Origin: Hsuehochloa calcarea | Taxonomy: Eukaryota; Streptophyta; Magnoliopsida; Poales; Poaceae | Reading direction: 5' to 3' | DNA: 64,000 nt | NCBI GenBank assembly: GCA_036346395.1 | Contig: CM070605.1 | Coordinates: 3,906,001-3,970,000 of the forward strand | Part shown: in pieces, positions 45,871 to 58,423 of the stretch | Layout: each line of letters opens with the position of its first letter | Numbering within the stretch: position 1 is the first letter of the stretch | The notes under the pieces: model-generated | What the model was told of the DNA's origin: nothing | What the model saw: only the letters and a program-made list of their open reading frames with translations | Databases searched by the model: none | Program-made: the position numbers and the translations under genes

Positions 45871-48800
45871 CAACGCGGAATCGTTGATCCCGTGATCCAC
45901 GGCCGCGCGGCGCGTGAACGCTCTGACCACGACATCCTCGCATCCGTTCGCTCATTTTTCATCCGACGGCTGATGTTTAGGGTTCGCAAGCGTGAGTTCT
46001 GTGGTTCGTGTTTGGGCCGCTTGATTTCGGATCTTCGCCCGCATTTGTCCACGCCGCTTATCTGAATTATATTTCTGTAGAGTTATTTATCAACCTGAAA
46101 AATAGTTTTATCTTTGAAAATGCATAAGTAAATCAGTTTAACTCCAAAATCGGTCAAACCACTTTTGTTATTTTTCATTTTTAATGAACTCTATTCTAAA
46201 ATAGTTTTCAACTATGTTTCTGCAGCAGAAAATTTAGATTTTGAAGGAAAGCATTAAACTGATTATCTGTACAACTGAAAAATGGATTTAACTTGGAAAA
46301 TTCATAACTATTTATTGAAAGCTCCAAATGAGATGAATCCTGTGGGGTTGTTCATCTTATGAGGTGCTTGTTTTACTGTAAAAACTTCAGTAGCTCTACA
46401 TTTCTAGAAAATTTCACTAAAATCATTGCTTGGGTACTGCTTCAATATTAGAGCTGAGCAAAATTGTTTTTAGCATAACTTTGGCATTGAGAATCCAAAT
46501 CAATTGGTTCTTGTTGCATTAGTTCATAAAAATCATGCTCTTTCTACTGTAAAAATTTGAGAGCTTTTTGTTGAAGTTGACTGTTGGATCTTTTCGGTTT
46601 CCTTGCCTTATTGGTTCTTGTTGGTTCTTTCGATAGGTTGCGACAATATTAATATTATCGAGAGTGATCCTCTCGCAAGAAAACAAATAGCTTCAAAGAA
46701 GGCAAGATAATTGATCATAAATGTCCCATTACTTTCAAAGTCTAATATCTTGTTTACAAACTATACGTATGCATTGCTTTTGTGTCCAATTAATTTTGCC
46801 CTGTTTAAAGGTAGCTATTCCTAATGCATTGTTGCCATTAAAATGTTATCCCCTGCCACAACCATAAGTTATTAATATCGCTGGTGAATTAGAGCCCGTG
46901 ATTTAATTATGCTCTTTATCGCCTTTATGATGTCATGCTTAGAAATGCTTAGCTACTGGTAGAATTGGGCGGTTATCGACTTAGTCGATGACTTGATCAC
47001 ACAAATCATTTTGTTTATTTTTGGTTCAGCACTTATGCTTTTGTTTTGTAAAACCAAAATGGAACAAAATGATTTGACTTGGGCACAATGGCATGTCTGG
47101 TGTGATTGTTGGGTGACAAGGAAGGTGCCTGTGTCCCTAAGGACCGAATTGTTACTTGTGTCACTAAGCCAGCGCTTATGTATAACCACGCGAGAGGGAT
47201 ATGGGACCTCTTGACTTAGTACTTTGGCGTGGGTTATCTCGTAGTCGCAGAGGGGTTGTGTGTGTTGTGCGAAACATGATATGTGTTCTCGTGTTCTTGT
47301 GTTGGGTGTGTGGTGGTGGAGATTCCTGTAGGCTCTCCACCTCGAGGAGCATTGTAGTTGTCCAAGGCTTTACTCGAGACGGTAGTTGACCGAGGCTTTA
47401 CAATGACTCACACAACGTATGGGTTTCTATCCATACAGGGCGGCTCGTGAATAATTCACAATATTGGAAATGTCTCAGAAGACTTAGCCGCGGCAAGCAT
47501 ACCTAAGGAAGTGTGCTTAATAGCTTGGCAAAAAGGCGGCCCGGGCGTGTGGGTACATTGGTACACCCTCGCAGGATAAAACTATTCGAATAGCCTCGCC
47601 CTAGGTTATGGACATGCTTGGTAAGGTCGCAAGAACTAGACTACAACCTTTTAAATTAAAAATTTGACATGGTTGGTATGAATGGGTAATTCATGCTATT
47701 GTTGTGGTGGCTATTGGGTTAGCCACTTCCAGGACTGTTTTACTGTTGTTGATACTTGATTACTACTGTTTTTATCAGATAAAATCAGATTGCAAAATTG
47801 CCTTTGATCTATTACATTATTGCAAATAAAACTTGCTTTATGCTTAAAAATTTGAGCCCTAACTCGCCCACTTAAATAAGCTTGCATGTAGTTATTGTAT
47901 AGATCTGTTATCATTCTTATATATCTTAAGTAGTACATTCAGTACTCACCCACTTTTGTCAATGCTTTGTTTGCAGAGGAAGAATGTGAGCCCCAAGGGC
48001 CTCACTTTTGTGAGATGTGCCGTGGATTCGACGACTAGCTTGGCGGTCCAGCTTGCTTGCCTTGTGGGTTAAAGGCACACCGATTGGCTCTTTTGTTTTA
48101 TAGCCATCTTATGGCACTTTTGCTTCACTGTTAAATTTCTTTATGTATTTGTCATTTGGCCTGGCATTCTCTTTGTAATGACTATCCTTTATTTATGTTA
48201 TCTTCTGATTGTTGTTTATGTTTCTTCTATGTGAATGAATGGAATTGATGCATGAACTTTGTAAAGGGGTGTATACTGCATTGGAAGTATACATGTCTCG
48301 AGTCTCGGATTATCCGCTTTGTGATGCTAGGACCGAATGGGTGGTTAAGCATTACAAGTCTGATAAACCGGGTCTCACAAATTGCGTCGCCGGTTTTGCC
48401 CGCTGGCTGCCACGAGCGCGCTGGGCGCCGACGCCAAAACCGGGTTTTTCGGCTTGAAAATAATTCAAAATCCGAAAAACCCTAATTCTATCATTTCATG
48501 TGATTTTCAACTTCTTTTGGCCAGAACTTTCACATCCGAACTCCGATTTGAGTGATCCAAATTTCTAAATTCATATAAATTCATCCTGCTTCATTTGGTA
48601 CTGGTTTTGTAATTTTGGAGTTCATTTGGTGCTGTTTTATTTATTTGTTGCTATTCTCGCACGTAGATTCCGCTGCTTTAAGATTTCTTCACCCAACGAT
48701 CAAGACCTCTCCTCACAACGAAGGCAAGTCGTAGGCCTTGACCATGTTGTACCCATTTTACAAAAGTATATTGTTTCAAATTATCATGCATGGCTAGTTT

Positions 48801-50204
48801 TATTAAAAATGGTTTTGGGAGTAGATAATTACCAAATTGCCATTATGCCTCCTTGATGAATTGAAAATGAAATGTCTCCTTGAATGACATATATCCTTGG
48901 ACACCTTAGGATGGTTAATACTAGTTGGACATAATTGTATACCAACTTGGGAGCGTAATATTGCTTAGACATGCTTTAGTTACCCGCGAGACTTTCGATC
49001 ACATGTTCAATGTTTAATGAAATTTGACTAATGGAACTATGGAATTGTGGTGTGAGGCCACTTTTATTAAAAGATGTTGTGCCATGGCAGGGATTGCCAT
49101 TTGGTCGGAATGAACAAAAATGATTTATGCTCGGCTTGAGGTAGGAGCTAGAGTGGGTGCGTAATGCACATTGGGTTGTGGTAGACTTGTCCGAGCAAAC
49201 CAACTAAGGACTTAACTTTGCAAGTCATTGATCCGGTCACCTCTGCAACCATAAGTCCCAGATGGGACTGACTCGCCAATTAATTAGGAAAGTTTTGAGT
49301 CGGTTCTGCTGTGGCTGTTTATTGGCGCAAGAGGGGTCGTGATGGCGAAACCTTAGCGGGCAGAACCGAGGCAAAATGAAACTTTGTAAAAGCCTTGTCA
49401 CGTGCTCTAGACTACTCACTAAAGGAAGTGAGCGGTGGTATCGACGGATGCCAAACAAACTAGAGAATTCGTGTCTTGTGGGTAAAGTCAGATAACCTCC
49501 GCAGAGTGTCAAAATCTATTCGAATAGCCGTGTCCCTTGCCACGACATGCCCGGTGATTTCGCGCAAGGGTAGTATTTTCAAAAATGTGGTTTGGTTCGA
49601 TAGAAACGCTTGGTTGAATGGTTGGGAAGTGAACGGATGTTCACCGCTTGATTCAAAAGAACTTGGTTATCTATGTATTATTCTTTTAAAAATCCTGCTT
49701 TGCAATCTAATTATTGTATTTACTGTTAAACTTGCTTTCTGCAAATTAACCATAAAACCATCCTTGCTTAAGCCCGACATGAATACTATGTGCATACATT
49801 TTCTACGACTTGTCGAGTACTTTATGTACTCACCGCTTTATGCCCTTTGTTGATCATCCCACAGAAGAACCAGAAATGTTGAGTTCTATGAAGAAGGCTA
49901 CTTTGAAGACTTTATAACTAGGTCGCCCTCCACTGATTGCTCGTGGGCATGTCGATTGGGCTCCACGTATTTTGAGATTTCACGCCGATACTGTTGTTGC
50001 TAAGCCCCGTGAGGCGATTTTTTGTAAGAACTTGACCATAAGGTCTTCGTTGTTTTAAATAATATTACTTTGTCTCGCTTCATTAGTTCGTTGTTGAATG
50101 GTTATGATTACATCATTGTTGCAACCTGCAAGCTAGCTATCGATCATGGGACTAGCTTGGTATGCACAGAGGGTCTCGGTCAGTGACACCCCGGGGCGCC
50201 GACA

Positions 50205-51390
50205 CAATGGGAGTAGACATTGGCCTACTGCTTCCCATATTGAAGCGCCGAAGAAGGTCCTTTGTATACTTACTCTAGTGAACGAAGGTGCCTTCTTTCA
50301 GTTGCTTGATTTGTAAACCAAGGAAGAATGTCAACTCTCCCATCATGCTCATCTCGAACTCACTGCTCATAGAATCTTAAAATCTGGACACCAAAGCATG
50401 AGAAGAACCACCGAATATAATATCATCCACATAAATCAACCAAAGAAAAATCACCGCCATGCCTGAGAGTGAACAAGGTTTTATCAACCATTCCCATTTT
50501 GAAATCATTTTCAAGCAAGAAACTCTTAAGCCTGTCATACCAAGCTCTAGGAGCTTGCTTCAATCCATACAAGGCTTTAAAGAGTTTAAAAACATGGTTC
50601 GGGAATTTTTGATTTTCAAAACCAGGAGGTTGCTTGACAAAGACCTCTTCTTCTTTGAAACCATTCAAGAAAGCACTTTTAACATCCATTTGAAAAGGCT
50701 TGAAACCCTTGGATGTTGCAAATGCTAAAAGAATGCGAATGGCCTCCAATCTAGCTAATGGAGCAAAGGTCTCTTCAAAGTCTAAGCCCTCTACTGGAAT
50801 AACCTTGAGCTACTTAGTCTAGCCTTATTAAGTAACAACCAACCCATCCTCACTTTGCTTATTTTTAAAAATCCATTTTGTTCCAATAACATGAGAATCG
50901 AAGGCCGCTTCAACTAAAGTCCGCACTTTGTTTCTTTCAAAATTCTCAAGCTCTTCATACATGGTATTGACCCAAGAGGCATCGACAAAGTATGGGTGAT
51001 ATCTCTGGTTCAAAAGAAGTTTACAAAAGCAGTAATGTGCATGAGAATCAGAGAATAAACCTCGAGCGAGTGACTCGCTTGAAGATTCTCAATCATCCGC
51101 TTCGTGGATGTTGTCGAATGTGAAGAGGTGCTCCCTGTGCGTATGGCCTCTACCTCATGAGTTGTCGAGGTAGGAACAGAGCCACTCAGATCGCTTGGGG
51201 ATAGGAGGAGGTCGCTCACCTGAAACTCGAGTAGTAGTAGTGTGCTCTCCACCCTCTCGAGGTAGTCGAGGATGGTTCGTTCCTCATCCTCGAGTCATCA
51301 TCGACGAAGATGCTTCCTTGAATTTCGTGAACCTGCGGTACTGTAGCATCGGTCTAGTTCCAGACTAGCCTCATCAAAAGTGACTTCAAG
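50205..51390 (-). pseudogene. Copia-1 B reverse transcriptase
   Basis: Minus-strand RVT_2 RT in broken frames. The EAIRILLAFATSKGFK, MDVKSAFLNG and GLKQAPRAWYDRL segments are at 50423-50749, a damaged YVDD region near 50415-50435, and the N-terminal WIFKNKQSEDG and ELENFERNKV segments at 50828-51013. Further N-terminal linker (Ser/Thr-rich) extends to about 51390. It continues the domain that D interrupted at 34693. Confidence 0.88.
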
Positions 51391-52100
51391 TCTCCACAAT
51401 TTTGTTAGTGTCAACATTAAAAACACGATAGCCACTTAGAATGAGCAGGATATCCAAGAAATATGCCATCAAAACATCTAGACTCATATTTATCAAGGTT
51501 ACCATGTTTAAGAATGAAGCACTTGCAACCAAAAATCTTGAAATGAGAGACTTTGGGAGAATGACCAAACCTAAGCTCATAGGAGGTCTTCCCAACCACG
51601 CATCTCAAGAAAACCCTATTGAGATATAACAAACAAGAGAGATCGCCTCACCCAAAATCTCCTAAGAGTAGAATGCTCATCTAACATGGTCCGAGCCATC
51701 TCTACTGTGGTTCTGTTCTTCCTTTCTACAACACCATTCTCATTGGGAACTCTAGGAGAAGAAAACTGATGCTCAATTCCCTTATCAAAGGTAGGTAGAA
51801 AAAGAAGAATTCTTGAATTCTGCTCCATTGTCACCCTAATGGCTCTCAAAGCTCCAGAATATCAACAAAGAAGTCTAAGGACCAAATCTCTAAAGAATCC
51901 AAATGCTTCGCCCTTAGAAGTTTAGAAAATAAACCCATGAATACGGAGTAATCATCCACAACCACCAAAGACATACCATTTCCCACCAAATTGATCAACT
52001 CTAGAAGGACCAACTGTGTCTAAGTGAAGAAGCCATCCCGACCATCACCATTACCAAATTAAGAGGTGGGTGGGAAGGCACACCATCTTACCATGTCTAC
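51391..52100 (-). pseudogene. Copia-1 B integrase
   Basis: Minus-strand integrase core and C-terminus. KTSYELRFGHSPKVSHFKIFGCKCF is at about 51490-51600, and GIEHQFSSPRVPNENGVVERKNRT (with the catalytic Glu) at about 51700-51780. The second Asp context (GACAATGGA) is near 51828 in a shifted frame. The first Asp region lies near 52010-52030 (reverse of a CATCTTCACTTAGACAC-type segment) but is damaged. Confidence 0.85.
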
Positions 52101-52694
52101 TGTATGCAGCACACAAGATCTCTAATGTACCTTCACTTAGGCAAACCTATAATCAAGTTCTTGCAACTAACTCTAGACAAATGATCAAAACCTATATGCC
52201 CAAGTCTACGATGCCACAAAACAAGATCATGAGAATCGAGGCTACAAGACACCTAGGACCGAAATCAAGAAATATCAAATTTGCACGTAAGATCTTCTCA
52301 ACTCGAGATCTCAAAACAAGCTCACCCGAGGGATCTAGAACTCTAAACTCACCACTCTTAAACCTCACTTCTAGACCTCATCAACAAATGAGAAACAGAT
52401 AGAAGATTATACCTCACCATTTACCAAAGCGACGCCTTTAAGCATGAACTTGTCGTTGACGCAAGACAAGCTGCCCTTTGCAATACGGTCCCTGAGAAGC
52501 ATCCCCAAAGGTAATTAATTCGCTGTTTGATGCACGCGTGAGGAGGAGAACCATCTAGAATCTCCGGTGATATGTCGAGAACACCCGAGTCAACAAGCCA
52601 TATGTCCTCCTTCCTCGCATGACGACCTAAAAGCACAATCGAAAACATCCGTGCCTCAAGATCAAGTTAGTGATAAATGATCTAGGAATCCAGT
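52101..52694 (-). pseudogene. Copia-1 B pre-integrase and protease
   Basis: The pre-integrase region is at 52101-52420 in shifted frames and the protease at 52421-52650. Reading minus, EDIWLVDSG is in frame up to the active site (52583-52591) and then a missing base shifts the frame. The gag-protease linker continues to 52694, where E inserted (CCAGT, 52690-52694). It matches A at 18700-18975. Confidence 0.82.
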
Positions 52695-54289
52695 TGAGAG
52701 ACCATGTGAGAGGTCCTCCCTTGTGAGTGATGAGTAATTGACATCTTGTTGGATGGGTTGGGATTTGAATCCCCATGTTTGTGCCGGTTCTCGGTCAATC
52801 AGTTAATCGAACTACCAAGATAAGCCGCGAAGTTCCGATGATCGGAACTACCGCCGTAAGGAGCGGAAGTTCCGGCGATCGTAACTTCGATTCATCCGGG
52901 TTTTGAGTTCTCATTATTTAGCGCGGAACTTCCGCCCGGGAGCGCGGAACTTCCGCTGATATCGACAGATGTGTTGTGAATCGGATCCTCCAACCGGGAG
53001 TGCGGACGCCCGATAATCGGAACTTCCGCTATGGGAAAGCTTGAACGTTCGATAATCGGAACTTCCGATTGTTAAGGACGGAACTTCCGATTGTACACGT
53101 AAATGAACAAAGCGTGCATATTTTGTGTAATTGAGGTTGTATGAGTTTGAGTCTTATACAAATGTTGATGCTATGATTGTGAGCAATGCTATGTGATGTG
53201 TTTTTGCTTGTGATGACCGCAGGCATCGAGATGGAGTCGCTATGTAGACACGTGGACCGACTAGGCGCAGGAGGCGTTGAGGTCGAACGGTCGGGATGTG
53301 TCAAGACGACGTGAATCTTGAAGCGTTGCGTAGTCATGCACAAGAAGGAAGACGAAACCTTCCAAGAAGGTGCGCAAGGGGCGAAGGGTCTTTTCGCAAA
53401 GCGCACAAGTGGAGGCGGTTCTGCTTGGTCTAGTGGGCTTAATGGGTTGTAGACCCATTAGCCAAGGGCTATAAATAGGAAGAACCCCGAGATAGCGCCG
53501 GCAATTTTTGAGATAAAAATTAGGGTTTGCTTTTGGAGAGGTTTTTGGATTTTGGAGAGAGTTTGAGTTGGAGTGTATGAACTAAAACCTATTGTAATCA
53601 TTCCTCTTGCTTTACCTCTCGTAATCCTTGTTTCAATCCAATGAAATCTGAGGTTTTGATTATTTGATTTTGCAACTCTTCCTCTCACCTGCTTACACGC
53701 TGAATATCTATGTTTCGTGTATCTTTTGATTCATCTTATGAGAGTGCATGAAACTTGAGAGCTAGAGTCGCTTTGATATTGCTAATATATCCTCAAAGTT
53801 TCATGAGCTAAGAATCTAAGAGTCTCTATTCGGGGTTTTGGTCTTTCTTTCGTGTTCTTCAAGAAACACGATTTTGCTTTGATTATTGAATCTTTGCTTG
53901 CAACTTCTTCTCAATACGGTCAAGATGTTGTTTAGGATGATGTCCTCGTGAAACTTGACCGCAGAAGATCAACAAATCAAAAGTAGTTTGATTTTGGGCA
54001 AAACCCGAGCGCTCGTTTTTCGGTCAGATAATCGAGCTTCCGATTTTACATCATGGAACTACCGCCAATGAACTTCCAGACGGAATTCGAACTTCCGATT
54101 CTCTAACTTCCGCACTGACCGCCGAGCTTCCGATTTCCGTAAGAATGGCCGAGGCTTGTTTTTGTTTCTTGATCTTGCTTCATTTATTTTTCTAGATCTC
54201 CGAGATCTTTGTAGGCTTGATTAAATACAAGAAGGGGAGTTATTAATTTTAGGCACCATTCACCCCCTCTGCTGCCATTTCGTCCTTCA
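52695..54289 (+). repeat. 5' LTR of Copia-2 E
   Basis: 1595 bp. Palindromic CGGAACTTCCG-like clusters are at 52800-53095 and 54025-54145, TATA box at 53469-53478. It differs from E's own 3' LTR by many 1-3 bp losses, mostly at CTG (for example 52785-52850 against 62240-62300). Confidence 0.93.
53469..53478 (+). promoter_or_regulatory. TATA box of the Copia-2 E 5' LTR
   Basis: CTATAAATAG after CCAAGGG, as in C. Confidence 0.8.
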
Positions 54290-54305
54290 ATTGGTATCGA
54301 GCAAA
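54290..54305 (+). promoter_or_regulatory. Primer-binding site of Copia-2 E
   Basis: ATTGGTATCGAGCAAAG directly after the LTR, equivalent to 24747 in C. Confidence 0.8.
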
Positions 54306-54345
54306 GTTAGCTCTTCTTTATAGATCTTAACCGGTCGGTTGAGCC

Positions 54346-57000
54346 ATGGCAACGGACAAGTATTCCACCAAGACTCAGCCTTTGATGGTATGGATTATCC
54401 CTTCCGAAGAGCCGAATGGAAACTTACATCCGTGCTCGTGGGTATGCCATCCGAGAAAGGTGAAGGTTAGATTTGTTGTTCTCGCCGATGAAAACATCAA
54501 TGTGGGAAACATGCCCGATGTTGAGGCAAACGCTAAGGCAAGGAACATTATCATTCGTGGTTTAAGCAGTATGAGTTTGATCGCATTTCTCATTTGATTT
54601 CGCATTGACATCCGGGTGACCTCGATGCATACCATGAGGGCACCACCCTGATTAAAACGGTTCGACAAGACCAGTTCAAGCGAGAATACAAGAAATTTGA
54701 AATGCTAGTCGATGAATCTCTTGACGAGTGCTTTTTGCTTTCACAAGATTTTGAGCAACCTCCGAGCGGTCGGCCTTACATACCCCGACTCGGATAACGC
54801 CGATGATGCTTTCGCGACTTGATTTTCGTGTTTGGGAGATGAAAGTGACTACCATCAAAGATAGCACGGACCTCTCGACTCGACTCTTGATACGCTTTAC
54901 TCGCCTCAAGACTCACGAGATTGACATTGTCTCTCAAGGTCAAGTCACAATGATGGCTTTAGTCACCGATCCCACCTCGATCTTCTTCGAGTCGATACGC
55001 TGGTTCTCCCTAGTCGCTTCTCGTGACATAACCGATGATCGCTAGAGCAGCTTGAGGATGAACAAACTAGCCCTCCTAGCTCGGAAGTTTTCCCATGCTT
55101 ACAAGAGGAGGAGGGATGGAAAAGAGGAGGTCCTGTGATTTGTTTCGAGTGTGGTGGCCCCAACCACATCCGAGCAAACCGTCCCAAGCTTGGGAAGGGC
55201 AAAGGTGACTATGGCGGTCCGAGCAAGAACGACTACATCGACAAGAACCGCAACACGAAGCCCTCAAAGACTGACTCAAGGCAAGAAGAAGTTCCGCAAC
55301 TTTGGGAAGGCAAAGAAGTTGTTCCATCGCGCCCTCACCGCCTCGACGAACCGGACACCAACGAGGTGGAGGGGTGGAGGACGATGATGGGAAGGACGAT
55401 CATGATCCCAAGGACGACGGCAACTTCTCCAAGATGTGCTTCATGGCCTCGGGACTAATCGAGCGACAAATGAGCAGACTCGACCGATGAGGTTAGTCCC
55501 ACTTATGACCAAATTTTAATGATGCTTTTCTTAAGCTAGGTAGATTTCATGCTAAGTCTAGGGCTAAGTGTGCCGAGTTGGAGAAGGAAGTAGCTAGACT
55601 ATCACGGAGCTTTCTTTACTTACATCCGCTCCCTCCCGTGATGATTGTGACACATGTCAGGCTTTGCTTGATGACATGGAAAACTAAGAACCTTGCATGA
55701 TAGTGTGTCCTCCGAACTTGACATGATTAAAGTAGAGAACATTAGCCTTCTTCTTGAATTAGAGATGAGTAGAGTAGCACCTCCTTCATCTACTACTCGT
55801 TGAGGCTATCGCTTGCACCTCATGTGAGGTTAAGGACAATTCGTTTAGAGGTCTTTATACCATGTTGCTCGATCTGCCTGAGACTTGTGAAAATTGTAAT
55901 AATCTCAAGATGAACCTAAAACGGGCAGATCACAAAATTGTCAATTCAAGTCGCGCTACTAGAGCCTCGTTGTTTCTTGTTTAAATCGTCCTAAGTTAAT
56001 CAATAACTAGAATATGTATCCAAGCAGTTTCAAGAAATGATTGATCACAAGAATAAATTGGCTCAAGATGCTTCTAAGGACCTTGTTAGCTCACCATGCA
56101 ATCAATGTAATAAACTAAAATGTGATTTGGTTACTTTGGATGAAAAATGTGAAGCTAACTAAGGACCTTCTAGAGACACAATCATCCGCTTGTATTGTGT
56201 GTGCTGGGAAGAAGTCTAAGGGTTTGGTAGAGACGCCAGCAACGTGAACCAACTGCTAGCAATAGGACTGTCCTCTCAAAGCTCTATTGTGCATGCACAA
56301 GCCAATCTTTTCTCATCGCTGGTTCTTCTTCTCGCTTCCTTACCTTACTCACCGTTCTTCTTCCCCGCTCTTCTTGCACCTCTCTCTTTCGGAGTGTCAA
56401 GATCTTATGAACACTCTCGAGAGGTTTGTAGGAGGCAAGAAGAAGCTTAATCTCATTCTAGACAAATCTAAAATTTACAGATTTAAGGTGTCCTAGGATA
56501 TGATATCCATGAGGATATGAGGAAACATCCACCGCCGTGCTCAAAACCATAGCACTGTGTGATCAAAACTAAGCCCGGATCGAGAAAGTAAATTTTAAGT
56601 CGCCGGTTTTGTTCAAAGGATTTCGACAAAGAAGGTGATTCCACCTACAGCCTTCGCCCCTCGTATATGGTATCATTGCACCTTCCGCCGTAAGGATGGA
56701 CATTTAGTTGATCATTGCTTCAGCGCGCCAAGATCGCGCAGAGATCGTGGTTGAGTCCGTTAGGTACATTCATGGTCGCCCGGACTATGAGTGCACCTAA
56801 GACCAACACGAGGTCTAGGTTTGATACAACCGATGTTTTAGGCAGCATCGAGGACTTGGTTTTTCCGAAGTTTTCGATTTTCGTCCTCATGCTCCCTTCG
56901 GTCGTAATCTCCGCCGCTTGAGGGTAGATCTCGGTTTTCTTTCGAGATGTCTACCACTGGCGCGACAAGATGTTGCCGAATTCGACTCGCTCTTCCATAG
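54346..57000 (+). pseudogene. gag: Copia-2 E gag, frame-broken
   Basis: The ATG at 54346 corresponds to the start in C, but the frame breaks within 15 residues. The first zinc knuckle (55135-55200) reads CFECGGPNHIRANRP, with the last Cys replaced by Arg (CCG for CTG plus a neighbouring change), so zinc binding would fail as read. The coiled region is at 55500-56450 and the second knuckle around 56667-56720, also damaged. It lacks the 12-nt duplication of C. Confidence 0.83.
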
Positions 57001-57099
57001 CGGTCGGATTCAAGAATGCCTTCAGTCCGCATACGCACTATCCGACTTGTTGAGTGACGAGAGCGAGGGTAGATAGAGGTCGTCTTGCTTGACTACTTC

Positions 57100-57430
57100 A
57101 TCTGCTCGCCGTGTTACTCAAGATTGGGTGCCAAAATCATCGCTGATTCACCCCAAGATCGAGACTTTACTCTGCTTGACCTGTGGTCACGGGCCGAAGG
57201 AAAGGTCCTGGATTGTAGACTCCGTTGTTCTCGCCATATGACCGGAGATTCTCGCTGGTTTTCTTCCCAGCTGCTCTCGTGTGATGAGACGATCACCTTC
57301 TGAGATGCTTCATTTGGGCGTGTCATCGCTAAAGGTACTCGTGAGCATTAATGATTCCTTTATTTTAAAAGATGTTGCCTTAGTAAGTAAGTCGCAAAGA
57401 TAACTGCTTTCGCCTCTCACCACTGATGAC
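57100..57430 (+). pseudogene. Copia-2 E aspartic protease
   Basis: The active site is at 57218-57228. The Asp codon GAC is followed by TCCGTTG where TCTGGTTG is expected, so the S-G pair is lost and the frame shifts. The downstream CGCCATATGACCGG segment and a domain end near 57385 correspond to C. Confidence 0.72.
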
Positions 57431-58423
57431 GGTTACGAGGTGAGCTTTAAGAAAAACAATTGCAAAATTCTTGATTCTTCTGTAGTCTAGTTTATGGATT
57501 TCTCGATATGGGAGGATCTTTCGTGCTGATTTTTCCGAGTCTTCCGTGATCCTCTCCTGTTTAATTGCTTCAATCCCGTGATTTGACTTTCTCGCATAGG
57601 AGACTAGGTCATATAGGCTTTGATCATTTGACACGAGTCGCCACGATCTCATTCGTGGTTTGCCAAAACTCAAGATGGTCAAGGATCTAGTTTGCTCTCC
57701 ATGCCAAGACGGCAAGATGGTTGCCGCTTCTCACTCTCCAAATCCAAAGGATAATGATCGACGCACCAGACAATCGCCCACATGGATACAGCTTGGTCCA
57801 CTTGAGTGCAACAAGCAGGAGGGAAGTGGTATATTCTTGTTGTGGTCGATGACTTCTCGAGATACTCTTGGGTGTTTTTCTTAGCCTCAAGGATGAGACG
57901 CTTACTCTTTTTCGTGGTCTTTTAGTAGGCTTTCTGCTGAGCTCCCTGTGCATTACGAGCACCAGACCGATAATGGCACCGAGTTCAAGAATTCCTACTT
58001 TGAGAGTTTTGTGGTGAGACAGTGTAGAGCACCGCCTGCTCCATACGCCCCCAAATGTAATGGCGTTGTGGAGAGGAAGAACCTGCACTTTGGTCGAGAT
58101 GGCCAGACGATGCTTGATGAGTACTCTACACCTAGGAAGTTTTAATGAGGCAATTGCTACGCTTGTCATGTTTCTAACAGAGTTTTTCTTCTGCACTCTT
58201 GCATCGCACTTCTTATGAGTTGAGATATGGGCGAAACCCAGCCTCGCATTTTCGTGTGTTTGGTTGCAAGTGTTTTATTTCAAGTCCGGGAACCTAGATA
58301 AGTTCGAGTCACGATCTTGTGATGGGATCTTTCTCGGTTACTCGACTTCTTCTCGTGCCTATAGAGTCTGGAACTGCGAGTCTAGCAAAATGATAGAAAC
58401 CTGTGAGGTGACCTTCGATGAGG
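57430..58423 (+). pseudogene. Copia-2 E integrase
   Basis: The pre-integrase zinc region (LGHIGFDHLTR-like, then VCSPCQDGK) is at 57600-57720. The core has the second Asp in GATAATGGCACCGAG (about 57970) and the Glu in GTTGTGGAGAGGAAG (about 58064). The C-terminal GIFLGYSTSSRAYRVWN segment is at about 58325-58375. Frame breaks occur between these blocks. It is cut by the insertion at 58424. Confidence 0.83.

Larger units (their letters stand above)
43979..48389 (+). mobile_element. Long Gypsy-type solo LTR F inside the D 3' LTR
   Basis: About 4.4 kb present in the 3' but not the 5' LTR of D. It begins CGCAACGCACCAGAATATCCC, close to a TGTAACGCACC Gypsy LTR start, and ends near CCGGGTCTCACAAATTGCGTCG. 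It has a TATA box (CTATAAAAC, 45017-45025) and repeated GGATCCAAGACCAACGGTCC segments (45688, 45810), but no gag or pol, so it is a solo LTR. Exact ends and target duplication are uncertain: AATTG occurs at 44002-44006 and 48380-48384, but a start there would not be TG. Open frames such as 44833-45294 show no protein family. Confidence 0.75.
34694..50204 (+). mobile_element. Ty3/Gypsy chromovirus D (Tekay/Del-like), complete with both LTRs and TSD
   Basis: Plus-strand Gypsy element of 15.5 kb including a 4.4 kb solo LTR in its 3' LTR, so about 11.1 kb on its own. LTRs begin TGTAGCGTCC and end GGCGCCGACA, with perfect CAATG duplication at 34689-34693 and 50205-50209. The domain order PR-RT-RH-INT-chromodomain defines Ty3/Gypsy. 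Long LTRs plus a C-terminal chromodomain suggest the Tekay/Del clade. It sits in the RT region of Copia-1 B; removing it restores the RT frame. Confidence 0.95.
42759..50204 (+). repeat. 3' LTR of Gypsy D, split by solo LTR F
   Basis: Two parts, 42759 to about 43978 and about 48390-50204, that together give about 3.03 kb and align to the 5' LTR from end to end. It has a TATA box at 43726-43733 and a (TC)n run at 43915-43938. The many small differences from the 5' LTR are frequently CTG versus CG or TCG exchanges (for example 37040 versus 49540, 37640 versus 50135), so divergence dating from this pair would be unreliable. Confidence 0.93.
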
